Source: Butyricicoccus intestinisimiae
Lineage (GTDB): Bacteria > Bacillota > Clostridia > Oscillospirales > Butyricicoccaceae
Reading direction: 5' to 3'
DNA length: 64,000 nucleotides
Assembly: GCF_018918345.1 (NCBI RefSeq)
Contig: NZ_JAHLQI010000002.1
Location: forward strand, 372,001 to 436,000
Positions 1 through 8,912 of the stretch are shown one piece after another; the first letter of the stretch is position 1; the number at the start of each line of letters is the position of its first letter. Below the pieces are notes generated by a model, which saw only the letters and a list, made by a program, of their open reading frames with translations, ran no database searches and was not told the origin of the DNA. The position numbers and the translations under genes are program-made.

Positions 1-184
1 CGTCCGGCGCATTTCTCGTCTGCAACATTTTGCCGACACATTCGCCGCCTGCCGTCTCCAGCAGAGCTTCCAGCTCGTCCAGTGTCTCCCAGCTCGCGTC
101 CTCGTCCTCTTTAAAGACCGACGCGTGCAGGCCAACAAGCACGGCGCGTTCTGTCTCCATATCGTCCAGCATCCAGTCTTCCAC
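1..184 (-). CDS. hflX: HflX GTPase, N-terminal fragment cut by the window edge
   Basis: The minus strand opens with a GTG at 182-184 behind a good GGAGG site at 192-197. It reads VEDWMLDDMETERAVLVGL, continuing to a stretch ending GKMLQTRNAPD at the window edge. The TERAVLVGLH start and the LDELEALLETAGGE stretch are typical of the glycine-rich N-terminal domain of HflX, a ribosome-associated GTPase that rescues or splits stalled ribosomes in the cytoplasm. Only about 61 codons are present, so the G domain is not visible. The gene lies downstream of rpmE on the same strand, but a strong terminator separates them. The call rests on the N-terminal domain only. Confidence 0.8.
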   Translation of the reverse strand, partial: MEDWMLDDMETERAVLVGLHASVFKEDEDASWETLDELEALLETAGGECVGKMLQTRNAPD

Positions 185-210
185 TGCCTGTCCCTCCTTT
201 CAGATAAAGC

Positions 211-238
211 AAAAACCCGTCCAAAATGGACGGGTTTA
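211..238 (-). terminator. Intrinsic terminator after rpmE
   Basis: A perfect 10-bp stem (213-222 with 228-237, 5-nt loop) is followed on the minus strand by a T run. It closes the rpmE transcript before hflX. Confidence 0.85.
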
Positions 239-256
239 TAATCACTTCTTGAAAAA

Positions 257-460
257 TTACTTGTCAAGATTGAATCTTCTCTTGAAGCGGTCAACACGTC
301 CGCCGGTATCAACGAGCTTCTGCTTGCCGGTAAAGAACGGGTGGCACTTGGAGCAGATTTCTACCGAGATATTCTCCTTAGTGGAAGCGGTCTCATATAC
401 AGCACCACAAGCGCAACGAATGGTTGTCGGTACGTACTTCGGATGGATTCCTTCCTTCAT
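257..460 (-). CDS. rpmE: 50S ribosomal protein L31, zinc-binding form
   Basis: This 67-residue protein starts MKEGIHPKY and carries CACG and CSKCHPFF, the CxC...CxxC zinc ligands of the zinc-containing L31 type, which joins the central protuberance of the large ribosomal subunit. The frame is open 8 codons further upstream, but the ATG at 460 has the proper ribosome site and matches family length. It has its own sigma-A-like promoter at 505-533 and a terminator at 211-238, so it is a single-gene transcript. The non-zinc paralogue used in zinc starvation is not in the window. Confidence 0.96.
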   Translation of the reverse strand: MKEGIHPKYVPTTIRCACGAVYETASTKENISVEICSKCHPFFTGKQKLVDTGGRVDRFKRRFNLDK

Positions 461-504
461 TTTTGATTCACCTCTTTCCGCCAAAGCCTTACAGTCATAA
501 AATC

Positions 505-533
505 ATAATATCACAACGACCTAACAAATGCAA
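505..533 (-). promoter_or_regulatory. Sigma-A promoter of rpmE
   Basis: On the minus strand TTGCAT (528-533) and TATTAT (505-510) are 17 bp apart, giving a leader of about 40 nt before the rpmE start. Confidence 0.7.
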
Positions 534-645
534 GCACTTTTTTTATTTCGCGGTGTATTTTTATTAAAATCACGCTTGAAACACGGTTCCGTCCGTATTT
601 CCTCAAGGATTATACCATAGACTCCCGCACAATGCAAGTGATTTC

Positions 646-3600
646 TCACAGTTCCAGCCAAATTGTCTGACGACTGCCGAGAAAGTACAGCGCGCAACCC
701 GTGACCGGCTTGGCGAACACGGTCTCCGCCGCCCGTTTATAGGCGGACAGCTGGGCGCGGTATTTTTCCGCCCGCTGTGCGGCAAAATTTCGGGACACGC
801 GGTCGGTCTTGAAGTCAATGACCGTCAAGCCCTGTTCCGTCTCCAACAGGCAGTCAATGACGCCCTGCATGAGCAATTGCTCGTCAAATCCCTCGGCTTC
901 TTGATAATAATCGCGCGCGGGAACCAAGATAGAAAACTTAAACTCCCGACGGACGGTCGCTTGCCCAAACCGCGCATACAAATCCGATGCAAAAAACGCC
1001 GCAATCTGTTCGAGCTCTATGGCATCCGCCTGCTGCGCGCTGAGAATGCGTTTGTCGCGCAGCCGCGCAAGCTCCTGTTGTCTGCCCTCCGCGGTTTCAC
1101 ACCGCGCAAAGTCGCAGAACTGTAGGAACAAATGATGCGCCGTGCCGATTTCCGACGGAGTCAAGCCGCGTGCTTCCCGCTCAAAGAACGGACGGCGCAG
1201 CTCTGCCTGCTGCTTGGGCGGCGGCGTCTGCTCGCTCGCCTCCTGCGCCTGAAACGATTCGGTAATCGCCGTAGCGGTCAGCTTGGACGGTAAATCACGC
1301 AGCGCGTCCGCCGCATACGACTTGAGCTCTGGCGCCTGCAGCGGCTCCCGCTCCACAAACTGTCCAACTGACGTCTCGGCTTGTTGCGCGTCCTGTCCCT
1401 GATACGCAACCATGCGAACCGTAAAGCACCGCGGCGCATCGTTGTCCAGCTCCGGCAGGCGGCTCAGCTGCTCCCGCAGCGGCAGCGCATCGGGATGTCT
1501 GAGCAGCGGCACCGCCATCCACAGTGCATATTGATTGGCACCGGACAGCGCATACGGCGGAATCGGACGCAGGGCAGAAATAGCTGCCCATTTTTCCAGC
1601 TTGCCGCCTGCATCGCGCAGCGCCGCCGTGCAGATGAGCTTTTCTTTCGCACGCGTCATCGCAACATATAGCACACGCAGCTCCTCGCTGACCATTTCCC
1701 GGCGCAGCACACTCGCCATCGCCAGCCGATCCAGCCCGTCATATTGCAGACCGCGCTGCATGTCGCGGCAGCGCATGCTGATGCCCATGCGCGGATGCAG
1801 CAGCACAGGCTTGCGCAAATCCATTTCATTGAACCGCTTGGCACAATTGGCGAGCAGCACAATAGGAAATTCCAGACCCTTGGATTTATGAATGGTCATG
1901 ATGCGCACCATATCTCCCGTGCTCTCCGTCTCCGGCGCGGCAACTTCGCTGCCCGCTTCCCGCAGCTCTCGGATATAGCGCACAAACGCGAACAGGCCGC
2001 GGCTGCCGCCGCGCTCAAAACTGCCCGCCAATTCGATGAGCGCCGTAATATGATTTTGCCGCGCCTTGCCGTTCGGCATCGCGCCGAACACGCCCATCGC
2101 ACCGGTCTTATCGACAATGTGCCACAGCAGCTGATGCACCGGCAAGTCGGACGCCAGCACGCGCAGCTCCGCGAGCTGGTCGAGAAATGCCTGCGCTTTC
2201 GGCATGGTCTGTGCGGCGGTCGCCAGCGCACAATAATACTCGTTGTCCATATCACACAGGCGAATTTCCGCCAGATCTTCCTCTGTAAATCCGCCAATCG
2301 GAGAATTGAGTGCCGCCAGCAGCGGAACATCCTGCCGCGGATTGTCCACAATTTCCAGCCATGACACCAGCGTCAAAATTTCCGGTGTGCCGAACATATC
2401 CTCCGCGGCGTCCGCGCCCGCCGGAATGCCGCGCGCAATCAGTTCCTGCTGAAAGACGGACGCTTTATTTTTCGCGGAACGCAGCAATACGACAAAATCT
2501 CCCGCTCTGCACGGGCGCAGCTGTCCGGTCTGTTTGTCGGTCACGCGAAAGCCTTCGTCCAGCATGCTGCGCACGCGGTTTGCGCAATACGCCGCCTCCT
2601 GCCGAATGGATTCCGGCGCATCTTCATCCTCCGATTTGGTTTCCAGCACACAAAACTCCGTCTTATAATCGTCTGTTCCCTGCGGGAATGACGCGCCCGC
2701 ATGCAGTGCCTCTCTGTCCGTGTATTCCAAATCTCCCAAATCCTCGCTCATCAGGGCAGAAAACAGATAATTGACGCTGTCCAGCACCGCAGGGCGGGAA
2801 CGGAAATTTTTGGAAAGCACCACGCGCCGCGGCGCATCATTGGATACGGCTTCTGCGTCCCGATAGGACTGGTATTTATGCAGGAAAATATCCGGATTGG
2901 CAAGCCGGAACCGATAAATACTCTGTTTGACGTCACCGACCATAAAAATATTTTTTTCGTCATCGCTGACCGCGCGGAAAATGGCGTCCTGCACGGCATT
3001 GGTATCCTGATACTCATCCACCATGATTTCGGAAAAATGCATCTCACGCGCAAGCTGTGTCGGGGCATCGTTCTCATCTACGAGCAGCTGCACCGCAAAG
3101 TGTTCCAAATCGTTAAAGTCCACCACACCGCGCCGCAGTTTTTCCGCCTGATAGGCGTCCATAAACAGCTGTACCGTATCGCACAGCGCACAAACCGCCG
3201 GCGCCATCATGTGCATATCCTCGCGCACCTCTTGTTCGGTCACACACAGGACTTTATCCGCCATCTCTTTGACCATGTCCTTCCAGATATTGCGGCGGTT
3301 CTTGAGCTGCTCAAGAAAATCTTTGTCCTCATAGCCTCGAATCGCGGGTATGCGCTTGAAGCTGCCGCGAAGCTGTGCGCACAGCTGGACTGCGGCATCC
3401 CATGCGCCGTCACGCACCAGCGCCAGCAAATTTTCCGCCTGCCGCTTGTCGTGCACAAAGACCGGCTCATACTTATCCTGCACGACATCCGCGCCATTCA
3501 TCTCATCCAGCGCATCCTCCAATGCGGCAATGCTGTACTGTATGCGGCTGTCCGCCTCCTGTAACAGTGCCATGCCCCAATCGGTATTCGCAATGCGGTC

Positions 3601-4209
3601 AAACTCCTGCACAAATTTCTGCCGGTATTGCTCCAGCTCTTTTTTCGGCTTCGGCGAGGACTGCAAATTGCGAAAGGTCTCCAGCACAAGATTGGCCAGC
3701 TGTCTGTCATCGCGCCCGCCGCTGACCGCTTCAACCAGCGCGGAAAAGCCCGCACCATCTACTGCGTACTGTGCTTCGAGCACTTCCTCCAGCACTTCCT
3801 GCTGCATGGCCGTCTGTTCGCTGTCATCCGCCGTGCGAAATTCCGGCGGCAGTCCCAGTTCATGAAAGTGCTCCTTGACCAGACTCATGCAAAACGCATG
3901 CACCGTTGTGATTTTTGCGCGGTGCACGAGCATCAGCTGTCGGCGCAGACGCAAATTCTGCGGCTGTTTTGCCGCCAGTTCCGTGAGGGCATCTGCGATT
4001 TTTCCGCGCATCTCGCTCGCCGCCGCCTTGGTAAACGTCACAATGAGAAAGGAATCTACATCGCAGGGATTTTCGGAGTCCGTCACGCGGTCGAGCACGC
4101 GCTGTACCAGCACAGCCGTCTTGCCGGAGCCTGCGGCCGCCGATACCAACAGCGTGCCGCCTCGATTGTCAATTGCCTGTCTCTGCTCATCGGTCCATGA
4201 AACGCCCAT
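646..4209 (-). CDS. addA: AddA: ATP-dependent helicase/nuclease subunit A
   Basis: AddA is the UvrD-like helicase and one of the two nucleases of AddAB, the RecBCD equivalent that resects double-strand breaks and loads RecA. The 1187-residue product has Walker A AAAGSGKT at residues 24-31, the helicase motif VDEYQDTNAVQ, a GDVKQSIYRFR motif, the late motif VLYVAMTRAKEKL, and near the C-terminus the RecB-type nuclease motif VIDFKTDR. The ATG at 4209 was chosen because it has a GGGAG site and begins the usual MGVSWTDEQ; the frame is open 57 codons further. It overlaps the end of addB by 23 nt, implying translational coupling. Length is normal for the family. Confidence 0.97.
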   Translation of the reverse strand: MGVSWTDEQRQAIDNRGGTLLVSAAAGSGKTAVLVQRVLDRVTDSENPCDVDSFLIVTFTKAAASEMRGKIADALTELAAKQPQNLRLRRQLMLVHRAKITTVHAFCMSLVKEHFHELGLPPEFRTADDSEQTAMQQEVLEEVLEAQYAVDGAGFSALVEAVSGGRDDRQLANLVLETFRNLQSSPKPKKELEQYRQKFVQEFDRIANTDWGMALLQEADSRIQYSIAALEDALDEMNGADVVQDKYEPVFVHDKRQAENLLALVRDGAWDAAVQLCAQLRGSFKRIPAIRGYEDKDFLEQLKNRRNIWKDMVKEMADKVLCVTEQEVREDMHMMAPAVCALCDTVQLFMDAYQAEKLRRGVVDFNDLEHFAVQLLVDENDAPTQLAREMHFSEIMVDEYQDTNAVQDAIFRAVSDDEKNIFMVGDVKQSIYRFRLANPDIFLHKYQSYRDAEAVSNDAPRRVVLSKNFRSRPAVLDSVNYLFSALMSEDLGDLEYTDREALHAGASFPQGTDDYKTEFCVLETKSEDEDAPESIRQEAAYCANRVRSMLDEGFRVTDKQTGQLRPCRAGDFVVLLRSAKNKASVFQQELIARGIPAGADAAEDMFGTPEILTLVSWLEIVDNPRQDVPLLAALNSPIGGFTEEDLAEIRLCDMDNEYYCALATAAQTMPKAQAFLDQLAELRVLASDLPVHQLLWHIVDKTGAMGVFGAMPNGKARQNHITALIELAGSFERGGSRGLFAFVRYIRELREAGSEVAAPETESTGDMVRIMTIHKSKGLEFPIVLLANCAKRFNEMDLRKPVLLHPRMGISMRCRDMQRGLQYDGLDRLAMASVLRREMVSEELRVLYVAMTRAKEKLICTAALRDAGGKLEKWAAISALRPIPPYALSGANQYALWMAVPLLRHPDALPLREQLSRLPELDNDAPRCFTVRMVAYQGQDAQQAETSVGQFVEREPLQAPELKSYAADALRDLPSKLTATAITESFQAQEASEQTPPPKQQAELRRPFFEREARGLTPSEIGTAHHLFLQFCDFARCETAEGRQQELARLRDKRILSAQQADAIELEQIAAFFASDLYARFGQATVRREFKFSILVPARDYYQEAEGFDEQLLMQGVIDCLLETEQGLTVIDFKTDRVSRNFAAQRAEKYRAQLSAYKRAAETVFAKPVTGCALYFLGSRQTIWLEL

Positions 4210-7200
4210 GCTTGTGCTCTCCCTTCTCTTCTTCTGCAATGCCCTGCCAAAATTCTTCTGCCGGAATCTTTTTGATGGTATGCGGCTTGTCTCCCAATCG
4301 TGTGTCAAACCGGCAAATCGCGCGATACGGGCACCATGCACAGGTGTCCTCCGCCGGTCCGCGGCGCACCGGTTTGGCATCCATGCTGCCGTGCATCAGC
4401 TCGTGTCCCATCTCTCCGAGCACGCGGCGGATGTGCCCGCTCAGCTTGCCCAGCTTTTCTATGCTTGCCAAATTGGACAAGCTGCTTTTATTTGGTTTAT
4501 CTCCGGATGCCAAGTAGCCAAGCGGCAAAAATGCCGCGTCCTTTTTGACATCGTGTTCCATCGCGTCAAGAATCGCCTTCTCATCCAGCAGCAAGCCCGA
4601 ACGGCGCAGCTGTTTTTTGCGCATGGCGTCCAGTTCTTCCTCCGCCGCATCGCGCTTGGCGTCCACGACAACCTGCTTCGCCGGAACATACAGCGCGCCC
4701 GCCGGAACAATGCGGTCAATGCGCTGGGCGAGCTTGTCTTGATACCGCTGCAACCCCTGCTTTTCAATCGCAAACAAATACAGCAGCAGCTGGACATTCA
4801 GCCCGTACCACAGGTCAGCCAGCTCGAATTTCTTCGCGCCGCTCTTGTAGTCGAGCACGCGAATATATAATGTACCGTCCTGCACATATCCGTCCACGCG
4901 GTCAACCTTGCCATTCAGTTCCAACGTTTCGCCCGCGCTGTTGATGAGAATCGGCGGCAGATCTCCCTGCCACGAAAAATCCAATTCAAAGTCAATCGGC
5001 TCAAAGTCCGAACGCGCCATCTCCTCCAGCAAATTATCCAATACGCTATCGGTCATATGCAGCAGCCGGCGGAACAAATGTCGGAATCGCGCCGAATACT
5101 GTTCCAATCCGCCGAGCTGTGTCTCGACATAAATCGTCGTCCAGCGCCGCGCCAGCTTGTGTACCGTCTCTGTCTCCGGCAACCTGTCCGGATATTGCTC
5201 CCGCACTTGCTTGAGTGTATGTTCCAGCACAAAATGCAAAAACGTGCCGGTTTCCGGTGCATCAAAGGACGCGCGGCGGCGTTCCTTTGCCCGCAAACCA
5301 TAGCGCAGAAAATATGCGTACTGGCAGCGATAAAACGCATCGACACGCGACGCCGTCATGCGCAGTTTTTTTCCATACAGCTGATGGACGACATCCGGAT
5401 TGCGCAGCGGACCGCGCACAGATTGTTCCATCGGCTGAATCGGTGTCGGCTGCGCACGGAGCGCCGCCTGTGCCGCCGGTGAGCTGTCTCTCGATGCGCC
5501 GCAGCACGCCAAATCAAAACGAGGACGCTCTGCTTCCAGCCGATAGCTCTGCTCCAGTTCATTTTCTCTCGTCTCCGGCAGACCGCTGAGCAATTGCCGC
5601 AGTGCGCCAACCAAAAACGAAGGTCGTTTTTCTCCATCCGCGCCTGCTGTGCTCCACGACAGCAGCAAATCCTGCGAAGCGGATGCCAGCACGCGGTATA
5701 ACGCCGCCTGCTCCTGCTCCATGCGCTCCTCGCTGGTCTCCAATTCCACTTCCAAGCCGAGCAGCTGCGCGCGGTCGCTGTCAGACAGGATGCCGCCGCC
5801 TTCACCGGCGGACGGCAGAACGCCGTCATTGACGCCGAGCACCAGCAAATGCGGAATGCCGGTCTTGCACACGCGGTCAATCGAACCGCAGGTCACACGA
5901 TCCAGAGAAACCGGAATGGTTCCGACATCATATTCTGTGAGCACCAAGCCGAGCATCGTGACAAACGCATCGGTTTCCATCTCTGTATCACCCTGTACCC
6001 AGGCAAACTGCTCCATCGCCTGCATGAGAATCTCCCACAGCTGGCGATATTCTTCCGCTGTTTGCAGCCGTCCGGCGTCCTCATGCAGCTGCGCACGCGC
6101 AGCAATGCTGTCCGGTGCGCCGATGCGCTCCAAAAAGGCATACAAAGCCTGTGCATACTGTGCTGCGGTCTGCGCCTGTTCCAAGTCCTGCTGCAATGCC
6201 AGCAGCGGCTGCACTGCTTTTTCGCGCAGTACATTGAGTGCTGCGAGCTTTTCCCGCGCTTTATCATCCAATTCGCCGCCAAAGCTGTCTGGATGTCCCG
6301 CAAACGGCTGCAGCCACTTGCTGCCGCGGATGCGCCGGAACAGCACATAATTTTCCAGCAAATCGCATTCCTCCGCCGTCAGTCCCGCAAATCCGGTTTT
6401 GAGATACGCGAACATATCCTCATACCGCCAGCCGTTTGTGACCGTGTGCAGTGCCGAACCGACAAGCGCCAGCACTGGCTTTTGCAAAATGTCATGTTTT
6501 TCACTCAAAAAAATCGGAATTTGATAGCGTTCAAACACCAATTCCAGCACCGGTGCATAGGCGTCAAAATTTCGCGCTGTCACGACAATATCCCGCCGCC
6601 GCGCATCGGTTTCACGCAGCAATTTTCGGATATATGCCGCCGCAAATTCACACTCGGAAAACAAGTTGCCGGCAGCGTGAAGATGGATACTGGTCTGATC
6701 GCTGTCAAATTGCTGTGTACCGGCAGACAATCCGTATGCCTCCGCTATTTTCAAGTCATGCGGACGCGGCATCACCATTTGCTCCATGCGTTCGATGTCC
6801 AGCGATTCGCCGTGCGCCCCCGCCAGACGCTTGAGGCGCGATACTGCATGCATGGTTTCCGGAAACAGTTCCGGTTGATGGAGATCCCCTGTGAGGGCTA
6901 TTGTCATCGGCACATGACGCCGCAGCAGCGCCGCAAGAATTTCCAATTCCTGCTTGTTAAACTGATCGAACCGATCTAAGTACAGCTCTGCTCCGTCAAA
7001 AATCGTACAATCCGGCAGTCTCTGCGCGATTTTTGTCATCTGATCGCGCGGATCCGGCAGATCCTCCTGTGTCAGGGTCTCATATACCGCACCGATTTGA
7101 CCGAGATCGCGCAGTTTTTCCGCCAGATGTCCTTCCGCTTCCGCCGAAGCCTGCAGCATTTGTTCCGGTGTTATGCCGTTGGTTTTCATCTCATCTATGA

Positions 7201-7561
7201 TTTGCAGCAAATCACGCAAAACATCCGGTCTGCGAATCGCACCGCTGTATACATCCAACGCATCCGCAGACGCGCGCACCGCTTCATATAATACAAGCAA
7301 GCGTCCTGCCGGTGTCAGCTGCACTTCTGCCAATCCGCCCGCTTCCGAAAACACACGATTTGCAATGCGCCGAAATGTCAGCACTTCCGCAAAGCGTGCA
7401 CCGCGATTATTTGTCGCCTGCGCGAGCAGACGTTCATATTCGTGCGACGCCAGCTCCGGTACAATCAAAATTTGTCGTTTCCCGCTCGTTTCCCGTGCGG
7501 CAATGCGCCGCAGAATCTCTGTGGTCTTTCCGGTTCCCGCACGCCCTATCATCAGCTTCAT
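4187..7561 (-). CDS. addB: AddB: helicase-like/nuclease subunit B
   Basis: AddB is the second AddAB subunit. It holds the second nuclease, which trims the 5' strand, and an inactive helicase fold. The 1124-residue protein starts MKLMIGRAGTGKT (P-loop at residues 6-13). Near the C-terminus it shows the nuclease motif VLDYKSG and four cysteines (RCQYAYF, then TCAWCPYRAIC) that fit the 4Fe-4S cluster of this subunit. The ATG at 7561 sits behind GGGGAGGAG. Gene order addB-addA with overlap is the usual Firmicute arrangement. Confidence 0.96.
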   Translation of the reverse strand: MKLMIGRAGTGKTTEILRRIAARETSGKRQILIVPELASHEYERLLAQATNNRGARFAEVLTFRRIANRVFSEAGGLAEVQLTPAGRLLVLYEAVRASADALDVYSGAIRRPDVLRDLLQIIDEMKTNGITPEQMLQASAEAEGHLAEKLRDLGQIGAVYETLTQEDLPDPRDQMTKIAQRLPDCTIFDGAELYLDRFDQFNKQELEILAALLRRHVPMTIALTGDLHQPELFPETMHAVSRLKRLAGAHGESLDIERMEQMVMPRPHDLKIAEAYGLSAGTQQFDSDQTSIHLHAAGNLFSECEFAAAYIRKLLRETDARRRDIVVTARNFDAYAPVLELVFERYQIPIFLSEKHDILQKPVLALVGSALHTVTNGWRYEDMFAYLKTGFAGLTAEECDLLENYVLFRRIRGSKWLQPFAGHPDSFGGELDDKAREKLAALNVLREKAVQPLLALQQDLEQAQTAAQYAQALYAFLERIGAPDSIAARAQLHEDAGRLQTAEEYRQLWEILMQAMEQFAWVQGDTEMETDAFVTMLGLVLTEYDVGTIPVSLDRVTCGSIDRVCKTGIPHLLVLGVNDGVLPSAGEGGGILSDSDRAQLLGLEVELETSEERMEQEQAALYRVLASASQDLLLSWSTAGADGEKRPSFLVGALRQLLSGLPETRENELEQSYRLEAERPRFDLACCGASRDSSPAAQAALRAQPTPIQPMEQSVRGPLRNPDVVHQLYGKKLRMTASRVDAFYRCQYAYFLRYGLRAKERRRASFDAPETGTFLHFVLEHTLKQVREQYPDRLPETETVHKLARRWTTIYVETQLGGLEQYSARFRHLFRRLLHMTDSVLDNLLEEMARSDFEPIDFELDFSWQGDLPPILINSAGETLELNGKVDRVDGYVQDGTLYIRVLDYKSGAKKFELADLWYGLNVQLLLYLFAIEKQGLQRYQDKLAQRIDRIVPAGALYVPAKQVVVDAKRDAAEEELDAMRKKQLRRSGLLLDEKAILDAMEHDVKKDAAFLPLGYLASGDKPNKSSLSNLASIEKLGKLSGHIRRVLGEMGHELMHGSMDAKPVRRGPAEDTCAWCPYRAICRFDTRLGDKPHTIKKIPAEEFWQGIAEEEKGEHKHGRFMDR

Positions 7562-7621
7562 GCCGTTCTCCTCCCCATGCATTGATCCTGAGCTTTTAGT
7601 ATACCAGCAAAACGCAAAAAA

Positions 7622-7645
7622 AGACAGCCGATTTCTCGACTGTCT
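7622..7645 (-). terminator. Terminator after the tRNA pair
   Basis: A hairpin (arms 7622-7627 and 7640-7645 with extra inner pairs) is followed on the minus strand by a T run. It ends the tRNA-Phe/tRNA-Gly transcript just before addB. Confidence 0.7.
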
Positions 7646-7654
7646 CAAAAAATT

Positions 7655-7730
7655 TGGAGCGGATGACGAGGCTCGAACTCGCTACCTCCACCTTGGCAAG
7701 GTGGCGCTCTACCAGATGAGCTACATCCGC
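7655..7730 (-). tRNA. tRNA-Gly (GCC)
   Basis: The minus strand folds as a 76-nt cloverleaf with acceptor GCGGATG, anticodon loop TTGCCAA (anticodon GCC), T arm with GTTCGAGCC, and a genome-encoded CCA. It is second in a two-tRNA transcript, 5 nt after tRNA-Phe. Confidence 0.97.
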
Positions 7731-7735
7731 ATATG

Positions 7736-7811
7736 TGGTGCCTCCGGGCGGAATCGAACCACCGACACGGGGATTTTCAGTCCCCTGCTCTACCGACTGA
7801 GCTACAGAGGC
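7736..7811 (-). tRNA. tRNA-Phe (GAA)
   Basis: The minus strand gives a 76-nt tRNA with acceptor GCCTCTG, anticodon loop CTGAAAA (anticodon GAA), T arm GTTCGATTC and encoded CCA. It is first in the transcript from the promoter at 7910-7938. Confidence 0.97.
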
Positions 7812-7909
7812 GAATCGTCTTTCTGTCACGCTGTCGCAACAAAAAGAGTATTCAAAACGCTTTTTTAGGTGTTTCTCGTATCAAACACCGCACTCTCAAG
7901 TGCTTGTTT

Positions 7910-7938
7910 AGTATACCGTAGGAATCCGAAAATGTCAA
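7910..7938 (-). promoter_or_regulatory. Sigma-A promoter of the tRNA pair
   Basis: On the minus strand TTGACA (7933-7938) and TATACT (7910-7915) are 17 bp apart, about 90 nt before tRNA-Phe. The near-consensus form suits a stable-RNA promoter. Confidence 0.85.
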
Positions 7939-7987
7939 GGAATTTTTTTAAATTATTTTTTGTTTTTTTCCATGACATTTTCTCGTG

Positions 7988-8017
7988 GTATGATTTGCTG
8001 TTTTCGCGGGGATACTG
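7988..8017 (+). promoter_or_regulatory. Candidate forespore (sigma-F/sigma-G) promoter of sigG
   Basis: GTATG at 7988 and GGGGATACTG at 8008-8017 are 15 bp apart. The second element fits the published sigma-F -10 pattern GGnnAnAnTR; the first is one base from the usual -35. No vegetative promoter is evident upstream of sigG. The match is by eye. Confidence 0.5.
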
Positions 8018-8055
8018 ATGGATACAAAGATTTCTCAAATCCAGGAGGCGAAGCC

Positions 8056-8826
8056 ATGCCGAATAAAGTAGAGATCTGCGGAATCAACACCTCACGGCTG
8101 GAGGTATTGTCCGCCGAGGAAACCGATGCCCTGCTGCGCCGCAGCGTCAGCGGTGACCGAGCCGCCCGCGAACGGCTGATTTCCTGTAACCTGCGTCTGG
8201 TGCTCCGCGTCATCCAGCGCTTTTCCGGACGCGGAGAAAGCATGGATGATTTGTTTCAGGTCGGCTGCATCGGTCTGATGAAATCCATCGACAATTTCAA
8301 TGTGGAGCTAAACGTTCGATTTTCCACCTATGCCGTCCCAATGATTATCGGTGAAATCCGCCGCTATCTGCGCGACAACAGCTCGATTCGTGTCTCCCGC
8401 TCCATGAGAGACACCGCCTATCGCGCCCTGCAGGCGAAAGAAGCATTTGTCAACGCCAACCAGCGCGAACCCACGATAGAAGAATTATCCCGCGCCATGC
8501 AAATTCCGCGAGAAGATATTGTCTTTGCGCTGGACGCCATTCTCGATCCGGTATCTTTATATGAGCCGGTATTTGAAAACGGCGGTGATGCGGTCTACGT
8601 CATGGATCAGGTCGGTGACACCAAAAATACCGATGAGCACTGGCTGGAGCAAATCGCGCTCAAAGAAGCCATGCGGCAGCTGTCCAGCCGAGAACAAAAC
8701 ATTCTGCGCATGCGTTTTTTCGAAGGGCGCACACAGATGGAAGTTGCCGATGAAATCCATATTTCACAGGCGCAGGTATCGCGCTTGGAAAAAAGCGCTC
8801 TCGCCCACATGCGAAAACAAATCTAA
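8056..8826 (+). CDS. sigG: Sporulation sigma factor SigG (late forespore)
   Basis: SigG directs late forespore transcription, including spore DNA-protection and germination genes. The 256-residue protein begins MPNKVEICGI, the hallmark SigG N-terminus, followed by region 2 (LFQVGCIGLMKSIDNF, FSTYAVPMIIGEIRRYLRD), region 3 and a region 4 helix-turn-helix (EVADEIHISQAQVSRLEKSAL). The ATG at 8056 has GGAGG 8 nt upstream. In Bacillus sigG follows spoIIGA-sigE; here those lie about 15 kb away on the other strand (23557-25125), so the cluster has been split. Confidence 0.95.
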   Translation: MPNKVEICGINTSRLEVLSAEETDALLRRSVSGDRAARERLISCNLRLVLRVIQRFSGRGESMDDLFQVGCIGLMKSIDNFNVELNVRFSTYAVPMIIGEIRRYLRDNSSIRVSRSMRDTAYRALQAKEAFVNANQREPTIEELSRAMQIPREDIVFALDAILDPVSLYEPVFENGGDAVYVMDQVGDTKNTDEHWLEQIALKEAMRQLSSREQNILRMRFFEGRTQMEVADEIHISQAQVSRLEKSALAHMRKQI

Positions 8827-8844
8827 ATCCTGTCCGTTTCGTCC

Positions 8845-8873
8845 TTGACAAATGATTTTCCCTCCGCTATCCT
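8845..8873 (+). promoter_or_regulatory. Sigma-A promoter of cbiK
   Basis: TTGACA (8845-8850) and TATCCT (8868-8873) are 17 bp apart, starting 19 nt after the sigG stop, so cbiK can be transcribed apart from sigG. Confidence 0.75.
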
Positions 8874-8912
8874 GAACATAGATTGTTGCAGGAATCGGAG
8901 GATACTTATTTT

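Noticed and set aside
2701-3564. A 287-codon plus-strand frame inside addA
   Set aside because: Antisense shadow of the helicase gene; no motif.
7596-7829. A short minus-strand frame over the tRNA pair
   Set aside because: It is only the translation of the two tRNA genes.
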